A program made the translations under genes and the position numbers. The notes beneath the pieces were generated by a model, which saw nothing but the letters and a program-made list of their open reading frames with translations, did no database searches and was not told where the DNA came from. A stretch of 13,728 nucleotides of DNA. Origin: Clostridia bacterium (lineage in GTDB: Bacteria; Bacillota; Clostridia; Christensenellales; DTU072). The stretch spans positions 1-13,728 of the forward strand of contig JAQVTZ010000025.1 in assembly GCA_028699795.1 (NCBI GenBank). Direction: 5' to 3'. Numbering within the stretch: position 1 is the first letter of the stretch; each line of letters starts with the position of its first letter. This document shows, piece after piece, positions 1 to 7,258 of the stretch.

Positions 1-1
1 T

Positions 2-1198
2 CTATTTACCTCCTACCATTTCACCGGCTTTGACAATCAACCCGTCGTCATAGACTCCGTCGGGCCCGACAACGGCGATACTCCATTCTCCTCCGTCGGA
101 TGCGTCTTGGGGCTCTCCGATAACGGAATTCTTGCCAATTTTCGCCCCCCAACCCACAATCGCATGGTCAATGATCGCTCCTGCGGAAATATGCGCGTCG
201 GGCATAACGATGCTGTCTTTTACCGTTGCCCCCGACTCAACAATAACGCCCGTAAAAATAACCGAGTTCGTTATTTCTCCTTCGATATCGGCGCCTTCGC
301 TGATAATCGAATTATGAAGAGTTGCGTTCGTGCCGATGTAGTGCGGTGGCTCGGCTGCGTTTCTCGCATAGATTTTCCAATCTTTATTGTTTAGATTGAT
401 TTCGGATTGAGTATCCAAAAGGTCAATATTGGCTTCCCAAAGAGAACTTATTGTGCCAACATCTTTCCAGTAGCCCGAAAAATCGTACGCATACAAACAC
501 TCTTTTGCTTTCAGCATAGAGGGGATAATATTTTTTCCGAAATCGTTGTGGCTGTTTTTGTCTTCCTCGTCCAGTATAAGGTAATGCTTTAGTTTTGCCC
601 AACTGAAGATATAGATTCCCATGCTTGCTTTCGTTGACTTGGGAACTTTTGGTTTTTCTTCAAACTCGTATATCTTACCGTCGGAATTGGTATTCATAAT
701 CCCGAAGCGGCTTGCTTCCTCTAACGGCACATCGATAACCGCTATCGTGCAGGAAGACTCCGTTCTCTTATGAAAGTCCAGCATTTTGCTGTAATCCATT
801 TTATAGATATGGTCTCCCGAGAGTATCAACACATATTCGGGGTCGTATTTGTCCACAAAGTCGATGTTTTGGTAAATCGCATTGGCAGTCCCCTTATACC
901 ATTCGCCAGACTTTGCTTTTTGGTAGGGCGGCAAAACAAACGCGCCTCCGTTGATTCTGTCCAAATCCCACGGTTGTCCGTTGCCGATATATTGGTTTAG
1001 TTCGAAAGGCTGATATTGCGTAAGCACGCCGATGGTGTCAATCCCCGAATTGATGGTGTTGGATAATGTGAAGTCTATTATCCTGTATTTGCCGCCAAAC
1101 GGTACGGCGGGCTTTGCGACTTTCTGCGTCAACACGCCGAGACGGGTGCCTTGGCCGCCCGCAAGCAGCATTGCCACGCACTCTTTTCTCTTTAACAT
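2..1198 (-). CDS. glgC: Glucose-1-phosphate adenylyltransferase (ADP-glucose pyrophosphorylase)
   Basis: This cytoplasmic enzyme makes ADP-glucose and pyrophosphate from glucose-1-phosphate and ATP, the committed step of bacterial glycogen synthesis. The 398-residue length is normal for Firmicutes GlgC. The N-terminal nucleotidyltransferase signature GGQGTRLGVLTQ is at residues 14-25, followed by KPAVPFGGKYRIIDF, then the catalytic-Asp motif SGDHIYKMDY and the sugar-phosphate-binding segment FEEKPK. The C-terminal part has the repeating hydrophobic pattern of a left-handed beta-helix (for example VIVESGATVKDSIV). The ATG follows AGGAGG with a 7-base gap and overlaps the glgB stop codon by 7 bp, so it is translated in the ispE-glgB-glgC operon. 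The stop codon is present, so the gene is complete. Confidence is very high from motifs and neighbour. Confidence 0.97.
   Translation of the reverse strand: MLKRKECVAMLLAGGQGTRLGVLTQKVAKPAVPFGGKYRIIDFTLSNTINSGIDTIGVLTQYQPFELNQYIGNGQPWDLDRINGGAFVLPPYQKAKSGEWYKGTANAIYQNIDFVDKYDPEYVLILSGDHIYKMDYSKMLDFHKRTESSCTIAVIDVPLEEASRFGIMNTNSDGKIYEFEEKPKVPKSTKASMGIYIFSWAKLKHYLILDEEDKNSHNDFGKNIIPSMLKAKECLYAYDFSGYWKDVGTISSLWEANIDLLDTQSEINLNNKDWKIYARNAAEPPHYIGTNATLHNSIISEGADIEGEITNSVIFTGVIVESGATVKDSIVMPDAHISAGAIIDHAIVGWGAKIGKNSVIGEPQDASDGGEWSIAVVGPDGVYDDGLIVKAGEMVGGK
9..13 (-). promoter_or_regulatory. Shine-Dalgarno site for the next gene, outside the window
   Basis: The minus strand reads GGAGG within the last codons of glgC, eight bases before the window edge. 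This is the right distance for a start codon immediately outside, so the operon most likely continues. In Firmicutes the usual next gene is glgD; that identity is inference from known gene order. Confidence 0.55.
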
Positions 1199-3087
1199 AA
1201 CTCATCCTCCTTGGATAATTTAAATATGAGAGCGGAATTACCTTCTAAATCTACGGTAAGTGAATGATTGTATCCGTGCATGGGAGCATCCGTTGATTGA
1301 TATTCCTCTTTAATAGCGGTTTCGCCCCCAAATTCTTTCTTGTTGGTGTTCATGATTACCTTGTATTTGCCCGCTTCGGGCACGCCAAAGCTATAATTTT
1401 TTCTGAGAACATCCGAAAAACTGATGATAACAATATTTTTGTTGTTCTCGCTGTCGGCGCGATAATAAGCTATGACATTTTGCGCACGGTCGTCTACGAC
1501 AATCCAACGGAATCCCTGAGGACTGTCATCCAGTTCATAAAGCGGTTTTTCTTCTAGATACAGCTTATTGAGCGCTTTGGAAAACTCTTTTAGTTTGGCA
1601 TGGCTTTCGTATCCCAAAAGCAACCAATCCAGCTCTTTGCGATAATCCCACTCTATAAATTGCCCGAATTCGTTGCCCATAAAGTTGAGCTTTTTGCCGG
1701 GGTGCGTATATTGGTAAACATAAAGGGCTTTGAGCGCGGCAAACTTTTCGCCATAATTGCCTTCCATTTTGGAAATCATAGAAGCCTTGCCGTGCACAAC
1801 CTCGTCATGAGAGAAAGGCAAAATAAAGTTTTCGGAAAAAGCGTAAGTAAGTGAAAAAGTCAGTTTATCATGCGAACCTTTGCGGAAAAACGGGTCTATG
1901 CTTTCATAAGTCAAAATATCATTCATCCAGCCCATGTTCCATTTAAAATTAAAGCCAAGCCCGCCTGTCTGCGGGGGTTTGGTAACCATGGGAAACGCCG
2001 TGGACTCTTCGGCTATCATGAGCGTATGGGGGTATTTGGTAAGCAATAACTTATTTAATTTTTGTAAAAAAGCGACTGCTTCCAGATTATAGTTTCCGCC
2101 GCTCGTATTTGGCAACCATTCGCCCTCTTTGCGCTCGTAATCAAGATACAGCATCGAAGCTACCGCGTCTAATCTGAGACCGTCTATATGGTAATAATCT
2201 AACCAAAAAGCCGCAGCCGACATCAAAAACGAATTGACTTCGTTGCGGCCGTAATCGAACACTCTTGTCCCCCAGCTCTTATGCTCTTGCTTGGTGGGGT
2301 CTTCGTATTCGTACAGAGGCGCGCCGTCGAATTCGTATAAACCGAAGCTATCTTTGGGAAAGTGCGAAATGACAAAATCCAATAATACGCCTATCCCTTC
2401 TTGATGACAAGCGTCTACAAACGCCATAAAGTCGTGCGGCGTGCCGAACCGCGAGGTAGGAGCAAACAACGAGCCAATCTGATACCCCCAACTGCCTTCG
2501 AAAGGATATTCGGTTATGGGCAATAGCTCTATATGCGTATACCCCATCTCTTTGACATAGGGGATAAGAGAATTCATTAAATCCGTATAGCTGTAAAAAT
2601 TACCGTTACCGTGGCGTTTCCATGAACCCAAATGCACTTCGTAAATGTTCATGGGAGAACGGTAAGGATTTCTTTCTTTTTGTTTTTCTCGGTATTCTTC
2701 ATCGTTCCAGCGATATCCGTTTAAATCGTAAATCTTGCTGGCGTTTGCGGGCGGGGTCTCGCTATGCAGAGCGTAAGGGTCTGCTTTCAGTCTGATGACT
2801 CCGTCTACCCCTTCAATACTGAATTTGTAATTGTCGTACTTCTTAAGCCCGGCAATGCAGCACTCCCATATTCCTCCGCCGATGGGCGTCATACTGTTTT
2901 TGCCGTGCGCCCAACCGTTAAAGTCGCCTACAACGGATACCGATTTTGCTCTGGGCGCCCAACAGCGGAATCGCCAACTTTTTTTGCCGCCCCGTGCCAC
3001 ATAACTTAGCTTAAATAGCTTGTACGCTTCGCAATTCGTCCCTTCTTTAAACAAATAAATGGGATAGTCTAGTTTATTTTTTGCCAT
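1192..3087 (-). CDS. glgB: 1,4-alpha-glucan branching enzyme, GH13
   Basis: The enzyme introduces alpha-1,6 branches into glycogen by cutting and transferring alpha-1,4 chains. The 631 residues comprise an N-terminal CBM48-type domain (about 30-115, with FRCWAPRAKSVSVVGDFNGW), the GH13 (beta/alpha)8 barrel (about 145-520) and a C-terminal beta domain. The longer N1 domain of E. coli GlgB is missing, as in many Gram-positive enzymes. Visible catalytic residues are the nucleophile Asp307 in GLRLDAVASM, the acid/base Glu in IAEES (360/361) and Asp428 in FSHDEVVHGK. The ATG has GGAG five bases upstream and lies 19 bp inside the end of ispE, implying translational coupling. The following glgC overlaps its end by 7 bp. 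Nothing is broken or missing. Confidence 0.97.
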   Translation of the reverse strand: MAKNKLDYPIYLFKEGTNCEAYKLFKLSYVARGGKKSWRFRCWAPRAKSVSVVGDFNGWAHGKNSMTPIGGGIWECCIAGLKKYDNYKFSIEGVDGVIRLKADPYALHSETPPANASKIYDLNGYRWNDEEYREKQKERNPYRSPMNIYEVHLGSWKRHGNGNFYSYTDLMNSLIPYVKEMGYTHIELLPITEYPFEGSWGYQIGSLFAPTSRFGTPHDFMAFVDACHQEGIGVLLDFVISHFPKDSFGLYEFDGAPLYEYEDPTKQEHKSWGTRVFDYGRNEVNSFLMSAAAFWLDYYHIDGLRLDAVASMLYLDYERKEGEWLPNTSGGNYNLEAVAFLQKLNKLLLTKYPHTLMIAEESTAFPMVTKPPQTGGLGFNFKWNMGWMNDILTYESIDPFFRKGSHDKLTFSLTYAFSENFILPFSHDEVVHGKASMISKMEGNYGEKFAALKALYVYQYTHPGKKLNFMGNEFGQFIEWDYRKELDWLLLGYESHAKLKEFSKALNKLYLEEKPLYELDDSPQGFRWIVVDDRAQNVIAYYRADSENNKNIVIISFSDVLRKNYSFGVPEAGKYKVIMNTNKKEFGGETAIKEEYQSTDAPMHGYNHSLTVDLEGNSALIFKLSKEDELC

Positions 3088-3923
3088 AGCCGCTCCATAT
3101 TGTGTGTGTCGAATCCGTGTATCGCTATTCCGAAGTCTTGTATATGTAAGGATTCGAGATATTCTTTTGCATTCTTATACTTTTCGGGATTTCTTGCAAG
3201 TCCGATCCAACCGCTGCCGCTACCCGTCATAATCACTTCTTCCGTTCCCGATGCCGTAAGTATCTCTTTTAAATAATTCATTTTTGGCTCTAATACGAGC
3301 GCCGCTCTCTCGAGCGCATTCGTCGCGGGGCTTTTCCCCGTTAAAAATCCGTCGATGTCTGCCTTTTCTCCACCAATTTTGTCATACAACGCATACACCT
3401 CGCGGGTATTGACGCTATAAAGAGGCAACAGCAAAATACCGTAAAATCTCGGGAGTACAACCGCTTTCACAAGTTCGCCTCTCCCTCTTACTCTTAAAGG
3501 CCTATCTAGATACATTGCGGGTACATCGCTTCCAACCTCCAAAAGAAGTTCGGACGAAATTTGCGGAAGGTTGAAAAGCTTTTGCATTGCCCTTGCAACG
3601 CCCGCCGCGTCCGCCGACGATCCGCCTAGACCCTTGCCTTCGGGAATCCTCTTAACAATGTTAACGCTTACCGCGGATGTCTTATAGGTCTTAGATAGTA
3701 GTTCTGCCGTTTTGTAAGCGGTATCGTTAAGGTAGCTTCTGCCGTCATGATAACAAACAGAAAACTCATCGCTTGGCGATACCTTTACCGTATCGGCAAG
3801 CCCGATAGGGACAATAACAGTATCGATTAAGTGCAGGTTGCCCTTGACCCCCGTTATATTGAGCGCAAGATTGACCTTTGCCCGCGTCTCTACCGTTACC
3901 GATGACAGATAATTGTGGAACAT
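3069..3923 (-). CDS. ispE: 4-diphosphocytidyl-2-C-methyl-D-erythritol kinase
   Basis: This GHMP kinase phosphorylates CDP-methylerythritol in the non-mevalonate (MEP) isoprenoid pathway. The 284 residues are typical. Seen in the sequence: RAKVNLALNITG with the substrate-side Lys16, the ATP loop IPEGKGLGGSSADAA at 93-107 (the family norm is GLGGGSSDAA, so this version has GGSSAD), the catalytic Asp133 in GSDVPAMY, and the C-terminal motif MTGSGSGWIGL. It is the first gene of an ispE-glgB-glgC operon and overlaps glgB by 19 bp. No Shine-Dalgarno sequence precedes the ATG. A near-consensus promoter puts the predicted RNA start on the A of the start codon, so the message may be leaderless. Its closeness to veg is shared with Bacillus. 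Confidence 0.95.
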   Translation of the reverse strand: MFHNYLSSVTVETRAKVNLALNITGVKGNLHLIDTVIVPIGLADTVKVSPSDEFSVCYHDGRSYLNDTAYKTAELLSKTYKTSAVSVNIVKRIPEGKGLGGSSADAAGVARAMQKLFNLPQISSELLLEVGSDVPAMYLDRPLRVRGRGELVKAVVLPRFYGILLLPLYSVNTREVYALYDKIGGEKADIDGFLTGKSPATNALERAALVLEPKMNYLKEILTASGTEEVIMTGSGSGWIGLARNPEKYKNAKEYLESLHIQDFGIAIHGFDTHNMERLWQKIN

Positions 3924-3929
3924 AATACC

Positions 3930-3958
3930 ATTATAATATAAACCTTATAATAAATCAA
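3930..3958 (-). promoter_or_regulatory. Sigma-A-type promoter of ispE
   Basis: The minus strand has TTGATT (3958-3953), a 17-base spacer and TATAAT (3935-3930). The -10 box ends exactly six bases before the ispE ATG, so the expected transcription start coincides with the start codon. It drives ispE and probably glgB-glgC. Confidence 0.75.
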
Positions 3959-4025
3959 TAGTAAAAAAGTGAAGAGAAAGCAAATTTTTTGCCCGTCCTC
4001 TCTCAAATGGTCTTATTTCCTTTGC

Positions 4026-4058
4026 AAAAAAAGAGCCGCCTCGGTTTTGAAGCGGCTC
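4026..4058 (-). terminator. Intrinsic terminator after the SPOCS/LysM gene and structured element
   Basis: On the minus strand a 10-bp stem with one mismatch (arms 4058-4049 and 4042-4033, GC-rich core GAGCCGC/GCGGCTC) has a six-base loop and is followed by seven T residues. It would end RNA coming from the SPOCS/LysM gene or from the structured element at 4071-4310. It has no T-tract on the plus side, so it works in one direction only. The rest of the gap, 3959-4025, shows only a weak hairpin (GCAAA/TTTGC at 3980-3992) and nothing else I can name. Confidence 0.85.
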
Positions 4059-4070
4059 GATAGGTAGAGA

Positions 4071-4310
4071 ATAAACTTGGGAACCTCTATTTAGCACCTT
4101 CGAGGAAAATAGGCGGTTTTATGCCAACCGAACCGTAAGATTTGCTTCAAGCAAATCTGTACGCTTTTGCGTCCAAGCAATAAGCATAAGCGTCATAAGG
4201 TGAGGAAAGACCACGAAATTACCGAACAGCGTTTGCATTTTGGGTTTGGCAGTACAATATCCACAAACCCAAAATGGCAAGCGGGGGCTAAATAGAGGTA
4301 CCCAATTTAT
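4071..4310. repeat. 240-bp structured inverted-repeat element (MITE-like or ncRNA)
   Basis: This block fills most of the gene-free stretch between ispE and the SPOCS/LysM gene and has no plausible ORF. Its ends, 4071-4095 and 4287-4310, are inverted copies: 23 of 25 positions pair, with core CTCTATTTAGC and an outer TTGGG part. Inside are a perfect 13-bp hairpin (CATTTTGGGTTTG 4236-4248 with 4264-4276), a perfect 10-base palindrome around 4148 (AGATTTGCTT 4138-4147), ACGCTT/AAGCGT (4161-4166 with 4188-4193) and CGGTT/AACCG (4114-4118 with 4126-4130). The right end includes the stop codon of the neighbouring gene. The terminator directly beyond the left end fits an RNA read on the minus strand. 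It could be a non-autonomous mobile repeat or an unidentified structured RNA. No RNase P, SRP, 6S or tmRNA signature is visible. Confidence 0.7.
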
Positions 4311-5773
4311 AATTCGCGATACAGAAGGACTTTTTCTCCTCCCATGAGCGGCAGTTTGAGATCGGGATTGAGTTTTGCAAGGGTTTCTTCTTCACACATC
4401 AACGCTTTTGCAACATCCCACAGCGTTTCGCCGGGTTTTACAATATAAAGACTGATGGCGCAATCGTTTTGCTCGCGGTCTCCCAATTCTTCCAAAGCGG
4501 TTATCACTTTGGTTGGACGGATACCGCTACCGTATACTTCAATATAAATATCGCCGCTAATCTCCACTTGGTCGTTATGCCGCGCCTTTGCCATAAATCC
4601 CGTTACCATGGCTTTGGCGTATAGATTATCTTGACAGGTAAAGTCACGGGAGACAACAAAGTGATAGGGGATTTCGGCAAGCAGCACGCTAAGCTGCTCA
4701 TCCTCGTCTATGTAAATCACATTGGCCGATATAATACCTTCTACCGCAAGTGAGCCAGTGTTGGAAGCCGTAAGCGCGCCGACAGAGGGGGGACATACGC
4801 ACAATACGGACCTTAAACGCTTGCTGCCTTCTTCCAGACGGACCGACCCGGAAATCTTTTCGTACACGCCGGTAAGGCAAACACTATCTTCCAAATAGAC
4901 GGTTTCTGCGGTAAGCTTGATTTCTTTGGTGCAACTGTACGCATCCGTAACCAGCATTATTTCTTGTTTTCCGACACAAAAGCCCTTGATGCCTACCACA
5001 ATCTCCATTTTGATTTCGGAGCCGCCCGAAGTATTTTCGAGCGTGATAGTGGTAGAATTGGCTTGTGCCGAGCAATATACCTCGCAATCTGCGGTTACAT
5101 TGGGCGCAAGGATCTCGGTTTCGAACGGTATCGAGATACATCTAGACAGCAGATTCCCTCCTGAAGTATAGATGAGATGCACATAGCATTCACCCTCAAT
5201 TTCGCATATTTCTGTTGCCGCAGCTACTTTTTTAAGGACTATTTTGGTATCGTAAGAAAGAACCTTATCAATTTGTTCTTTGACATCAATACTTGAGGAG
5301 GCGACAATTTCGCTTTCGCGCACGGGCTGAATATTCTCGACAGTAATTGGCAATGTTTTTTTGCAGATTCCGTCTTCCGGCTCAATTGCGTTAAAGCCGA
5401 AATCCACAATGCAATAGCCTCTTATTTCCATCGCGGCCCTGATTTTGATATCCGTCTTGCCCACGAATTCGCTGGACAACACGCAAATATCCATATCTAA
5501 ATAGCTTTTGGGAGTGATGACGGGTGACTTAACAACGGCGTTATTATCGAAGCTTTGCTCATAACAGTTGATGGATCCCTCGGTATCTTTATAGATAGCC
5601 CGATACAAAGCCCTATAGTTGATTCTGGCTTCCCCTTGGTAAGCCTCCCAAGAAGACACTTTTGCGCTCACCATCACGCAAATGACTCTTTCAGCTCCGA
5701 CAACAGACAATTCTTGGTCAAGGTAGAATTGGGTCGGATAAATTTGTTCCCGTTTGTCGCCTTTTATTAACAT
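4307..5773 (-). CDS. SipL-like spore morphogenetic protein with SPOCS (DUF3794) and LysM domains
   Basis: This 488-residue protein has no signal peptide or membrane segment. Most of it reads as beta-rich SPOCS/DUF3794 repeats (for example around QFYLDQELSVVGAERVICV near the N-terminus, and a second region from KEQIDKVLSYDTKIVLKKV). The last ~50 residues form a LysM domain starting YIVKPGETLWDVAKAL. This is the architecture of SipL, which in Clostridioides difficile binds SpoIVA during spore coat assembly. Orthology is inferred, so no symbol is given. I chose the ATG at 5773 because AAGGGGG lies five bases upstream; an in-frame ATG at 5806 has no such site and lies close to the predicted sigma-E start point. 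It stands downstream of veg. A sigma-E-like promoter and an RBS-hiding hairpin precede it. Confidence 0.87.
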   Translation of the reverse strand: MLIKGDKREQIYPTQFYLDQELSVVGAERVICVMVSAKVSSWEAYQGEARINYRALYRAIYKDTEGSINCYEQSFDNNAVVKSPVITPKSYLDMDICVLSSEFVGKTDIKIRAAMEIRGYCIVDFGFNAIEPEDGICKKTLPITVENIQPVRESEIVASSSIDVKEQIDKVLSYDTKIVLKKVAAATEICEIEGECYVHLIYTSGGNLLSRCISIPFETEILAPNVTADCEVYCSAQANSTTITLENTSGGSEIKMEIVVGIKGFCVGKQEIMLVTDAYSCTKEIKLTAETVYLEDSVCLTGVYEKISGSVRLEEGSKRLRSVLCVCPPSVGALTASNTGSLAVEGIISANVIYIDEDEQLSVLLAEIPYHFVVSRDFTCQDNLYAKAMVTGFMAKARHNDQVEISGDIYIEVYGSGIRPTKVITALEELGDREQNDCAISLYIVKPGETLWDVAKALMCEEETLAKLNPDLKLPLMGGEKVLLYREL

Positions 5774-5821
5774 AAAAACCCCCTTCGTCAAGTCTCGTAT
5801 ATCCATACGATATGAAGGAGG
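5774..5821 (-). terminator. Terminator-like hairpin after veg that also hides the next gene's RBS
   Basis: In minus-strand RNA the arm CCUCCUUC (5821-5814) pairs over eight positions, one of them a U-G wobble, with GAAGGGGG (5786-5779), which is the Shine-Dalgarno of the SPOCS/LysM gene. Five T residues and the ATG follow at once. Between the arms lies a second perfect hairpin, TCGTAT-GGAT-ATACGA (5810-5795). The structure has the form of an intrinsic terminator for veg and would also block ribosome binding on any read-through RNA. Confidence 0.65.
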
Positions 5822-5835
5822 CCGTCAAAATATTA
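5807..5835 (-). promoter_or_regulatory. Sigma-E-type sporulation promoter for the SPOCS/LysM gene
   Basis: TAATATT (5835-5829, overlapping the veg stop codon) is followed after 14 bases by CATATCGT (5814-5807). The Bacillus sigma-E consensus is kmATATT, 14-15 bases, CATACAnT; the -35 matches fully and the -10 in CATA and the last T. The predicted start, near 5800, gives a short leader that keeps the ribosome site but lacks the blocking arm of the overlapping hairpin. A SipL-like gene is expected to be under sigma-E, which supports the call. Confidence 0.6.
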
Positions 5836-6069
5836 CTTTCTTTTGCGATAGAATAAAATATTTTTGCTTAAAATATCGTTGTAACTGAAAGTGCTTAGTT
5901 CGCCGCCCGCCGCTCTGACGGTAAAAATAGCGGGATAGGTACTTTCTACCACGCCTTCTATCGTTTCGATGCGGTTTCTGCCGCGGTTAACTTTAATAAT
6001 GAAGCTTTCACCTTTCACTTCTTTTAGTTGGTCTATCGTGCCTTTAATGTCCTGATGAATATTTCTCAT
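5833..6069 (-). CDS. veg: Veg family protein (DUF1021)
   Basis: This is a small 78-residue basic protein of the Veg family, known in Bacillus subtilis as an abundant vegetative product linked to biofilm matrix gene control; its biochemical role is unclear. The sequence has the family layout: an N-terminal helix with DIKGTIDQLK, then a small beta-barrel region with NRGRNRIETIEGVVESTYPAIFTV and the ending FSYNDILSKNI. The B. subtilis protein has matching segments (DIKRSLD, ETYPSVFVI, YADIL). The neighbourhood veg - spore protein - ispE resembles veg-sspF-ispE of Bacillus. The ATG at 6069 is the only usable start; no Shine-Dalgarno is seen in the 15 bases before it. A -10-like TAAAAT is at 6091-6086. 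Confidence 0.88.
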   Translation of the reverse strand: MRNIHQDIKGTIDQLKEVKGESFIIKVNRGRNRIETIEGVVESTYPAIFTVRAAGGELSTFSYNDILSKNILFYRKRK

Positions 6070-6227
6070 ATAATAGGTATGCCCAATTTTAGCAAATTTA
6101 TCCTGAAATCGGTTAATCTAAGGGTGAAATAAGATGTTATGCTCTATTTATTGTTGTCTCAATCTCTTTTTACTATCTTACTTCTATTTTTTATCTAATT
6201 GATGCGCGCACCTTTTCGGTTTTGATA

Positions 6228-6233
6228 TATAAT
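6228..6233 (+). promoter_or_regulatory. Consensus -10 box of the alpha/beta hydrolase gene
   Basis: TATAAT ends six bases before the ATG at 6240, so the expected transcription start is the start codon itself. I see no good -35 box at 16-18 bases; TTGATG at 6199-6204 is 23 bases away. The 170-bp divergent region 6070-6239 shows nothing else convincing beyond weak promoter-like pieces. Confidence 0.45.
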
Positions 6234-6239
6234 AGTAAT

Positions 6240-7238
6240 ATGAGAATGACCAGAAGAAAAAGAATTGCTCTTTCCGTCTTACTTATTTTCGTTGTTACAA
6301 TATGCGCAATGTTGGGCGCGATAACGGTGAAGGCAGGCAACGAGGACAGAAGCGCCGCAAGCGTCTTTTACGAGTACGCCATGCGTATTTTTCTATCGGG
6401 AAAGAACCATCGCAGTGAAGAAAAAACTTATGAACGAATCGAAAAAGAAGGGCAAAAAAATGAAACCTTCACCGTGCCGTCTTTTTACAAAACGATATTC
6501 AATTTCGAAACAGAATATCGGGAAGAAGTAGAGGTATGCGTTTTCGGCTACGAAACTTGCGATACTTTGGTATATTATCTGCACGGCGGCGCGTTTCTTT
6601 ATCAGCCCACAATATTTCATTACCGCTACTGCCGCGTACTATCCGAAGAGTTGGATGCGTGCGTCATTATGCCGATTTATCCTAAAGCGCCCCGATTCAC
6701 CTACGAACACACATTAGATACCATATACAATATATACAACGATGCAACCGAAAACGGCGATTACGACACTACCGTTGTTATGGGAGATTCGGCTGGGGCG
6801 TCGCTCACGCTTACGCTGGGGCAATATATTTTGGAGAACGGCGGAAAGGCCCCCGATGACCTTATCGCGCTTTCTCCTTGCCTCGACATGACGCTTTCTA
6901 ATCCCGAAATAGAAGATTTTCAAAAAAAAGATCCTATGCTGAACATAAAAGATTTGAAACTGAAACTGAATGTCTATTTTGACGGACAAACCGCGAAAGA
7001 AAGCTATACGGTAAGCCCGATTTATTGCGACTATGCCGCGCTTCCTGAGGTGACCGTGATCATGGGCGAGTACGAAATACTTGTGCCCGACGCTAGACGG
7101 TTAAAAGCTGATTTAGACCAAAAGGGCGTTTCCATCAATTATTACGAATATGCCAAAATGCCGCACACCTTTCCCTTATTGACAATCCGTGAAGCGCATG
7201 ACGCTTTAGAAAAAATCAAAGAGCATGTCGATTCTTAA
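6240..7238 (+). CDS. Membrane-anchored alpha/beta hydrolase, HSL/acetyl-esterase type
   Basis: This is a 332-residue serine hydrolase, probably cleaving short acyl esters on the outer face of the membrane; the substrate is unknown. An N-terminal basic stretch (MRMTRRKRIA) and a hydrophobic segment at about 10-30 act as a signal anchor. The HSL-family oxyanion motif appears as LHGGAF, the nucleophile elbow is GDSAGAS, the acid is probably the Asp in GEYEILVPDARRL, and the His is in KMPHTFPL, so the triad looks complete. The ATG at 6240 is chosen because TATAAT occupies the upstream in-frame codons; TTG at 6222 and ATG at 6246 are alternatives. It is the only plus-strand gene, divergent from veg and convergent with the ECF operon. 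Its stop codon lies within a 23-bp match to the inverted-repeat element. Confidence 0.87.
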   Translation: MRMTRRKRIALSVLLIFVVTICAMLGAITVKAGNEDRSAASVFYEYAMRIFLSGKNHRSEEKTYERIEKEGQKNETFTVPSFYKTIFNFETEYREEVEVCVFGYETCDTLVYYLHGGAFLYQPTIFHYRYCRVLSEELDACVIMPIYPKAPRFTYEHTLDTIYNIYNDATENGDYDTTVVMGDSAGASLTLTLGQYILENGGKAPDDLIALSPCLDMTLSNPEIEDFQKKDPMLNIKDLKLKLNVYFDGQTAKESYTVSPIYCDYAALPEVTVIMGEYEILVPDARRLKADLDQKGVSINYYEYAKMPHTFPLLTIREAHDALEKIKEHVDS

Positions 7239-7258
7239 ATAGAGTTGCCCAAATTATA
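7236..7258. repeat. Solo copy of one end of the inverted-repeat element
   Basis: This segment, which starts at the hydrolase stop codon, matches the right end of the 240-bp element (4289-4310 region) at about 20 of 23 positions: TAAATAGAG, then CCCAA, then TTATA, with three differences. The rest of the element is absent. It may be a remnant or a target-like site. The 41-bp convergent gap 7239-7279 contains no clear terminator hairpin. Confidence 0.55.

Noticed and set aside
107..3009. Several open frames of 60-95 codons on the plus strand opposite glgC and glgB.
   Set aside because: They lie antisense to well-supported enzymes, lack ribosome sites and do not resemble proteins; they follow from the codon pattern of the real genes.
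4201..4230. GAGGAAAGACC and a nearby GAAATTACCG resemble conserved pieces of RNase P RNA.
   Set aside because: The element is only 240 bp, the order and spacing of the pieces are wrong, and the second half of the RNase P core is missing.
5774..5806. An earlier in-frame ATG at 5806 for the SPOCS/LysM protein.
   Set aside because: It has no ribosome binding site and lies about at the predicted sigma-E start, whereas the ATG at 5773 has AAGGGGG at five bases.
6142..7244. The hydrolase gene is bracketed by CTCTATTTA (6142-6150) and TAAATAGAG (7236-7244) in inverted orientation, as if it were cargo of the repeat element.
   Set aside because: The left match is only nine bases and does not extend convincingly into the rest of the element end; a chance match is likely.
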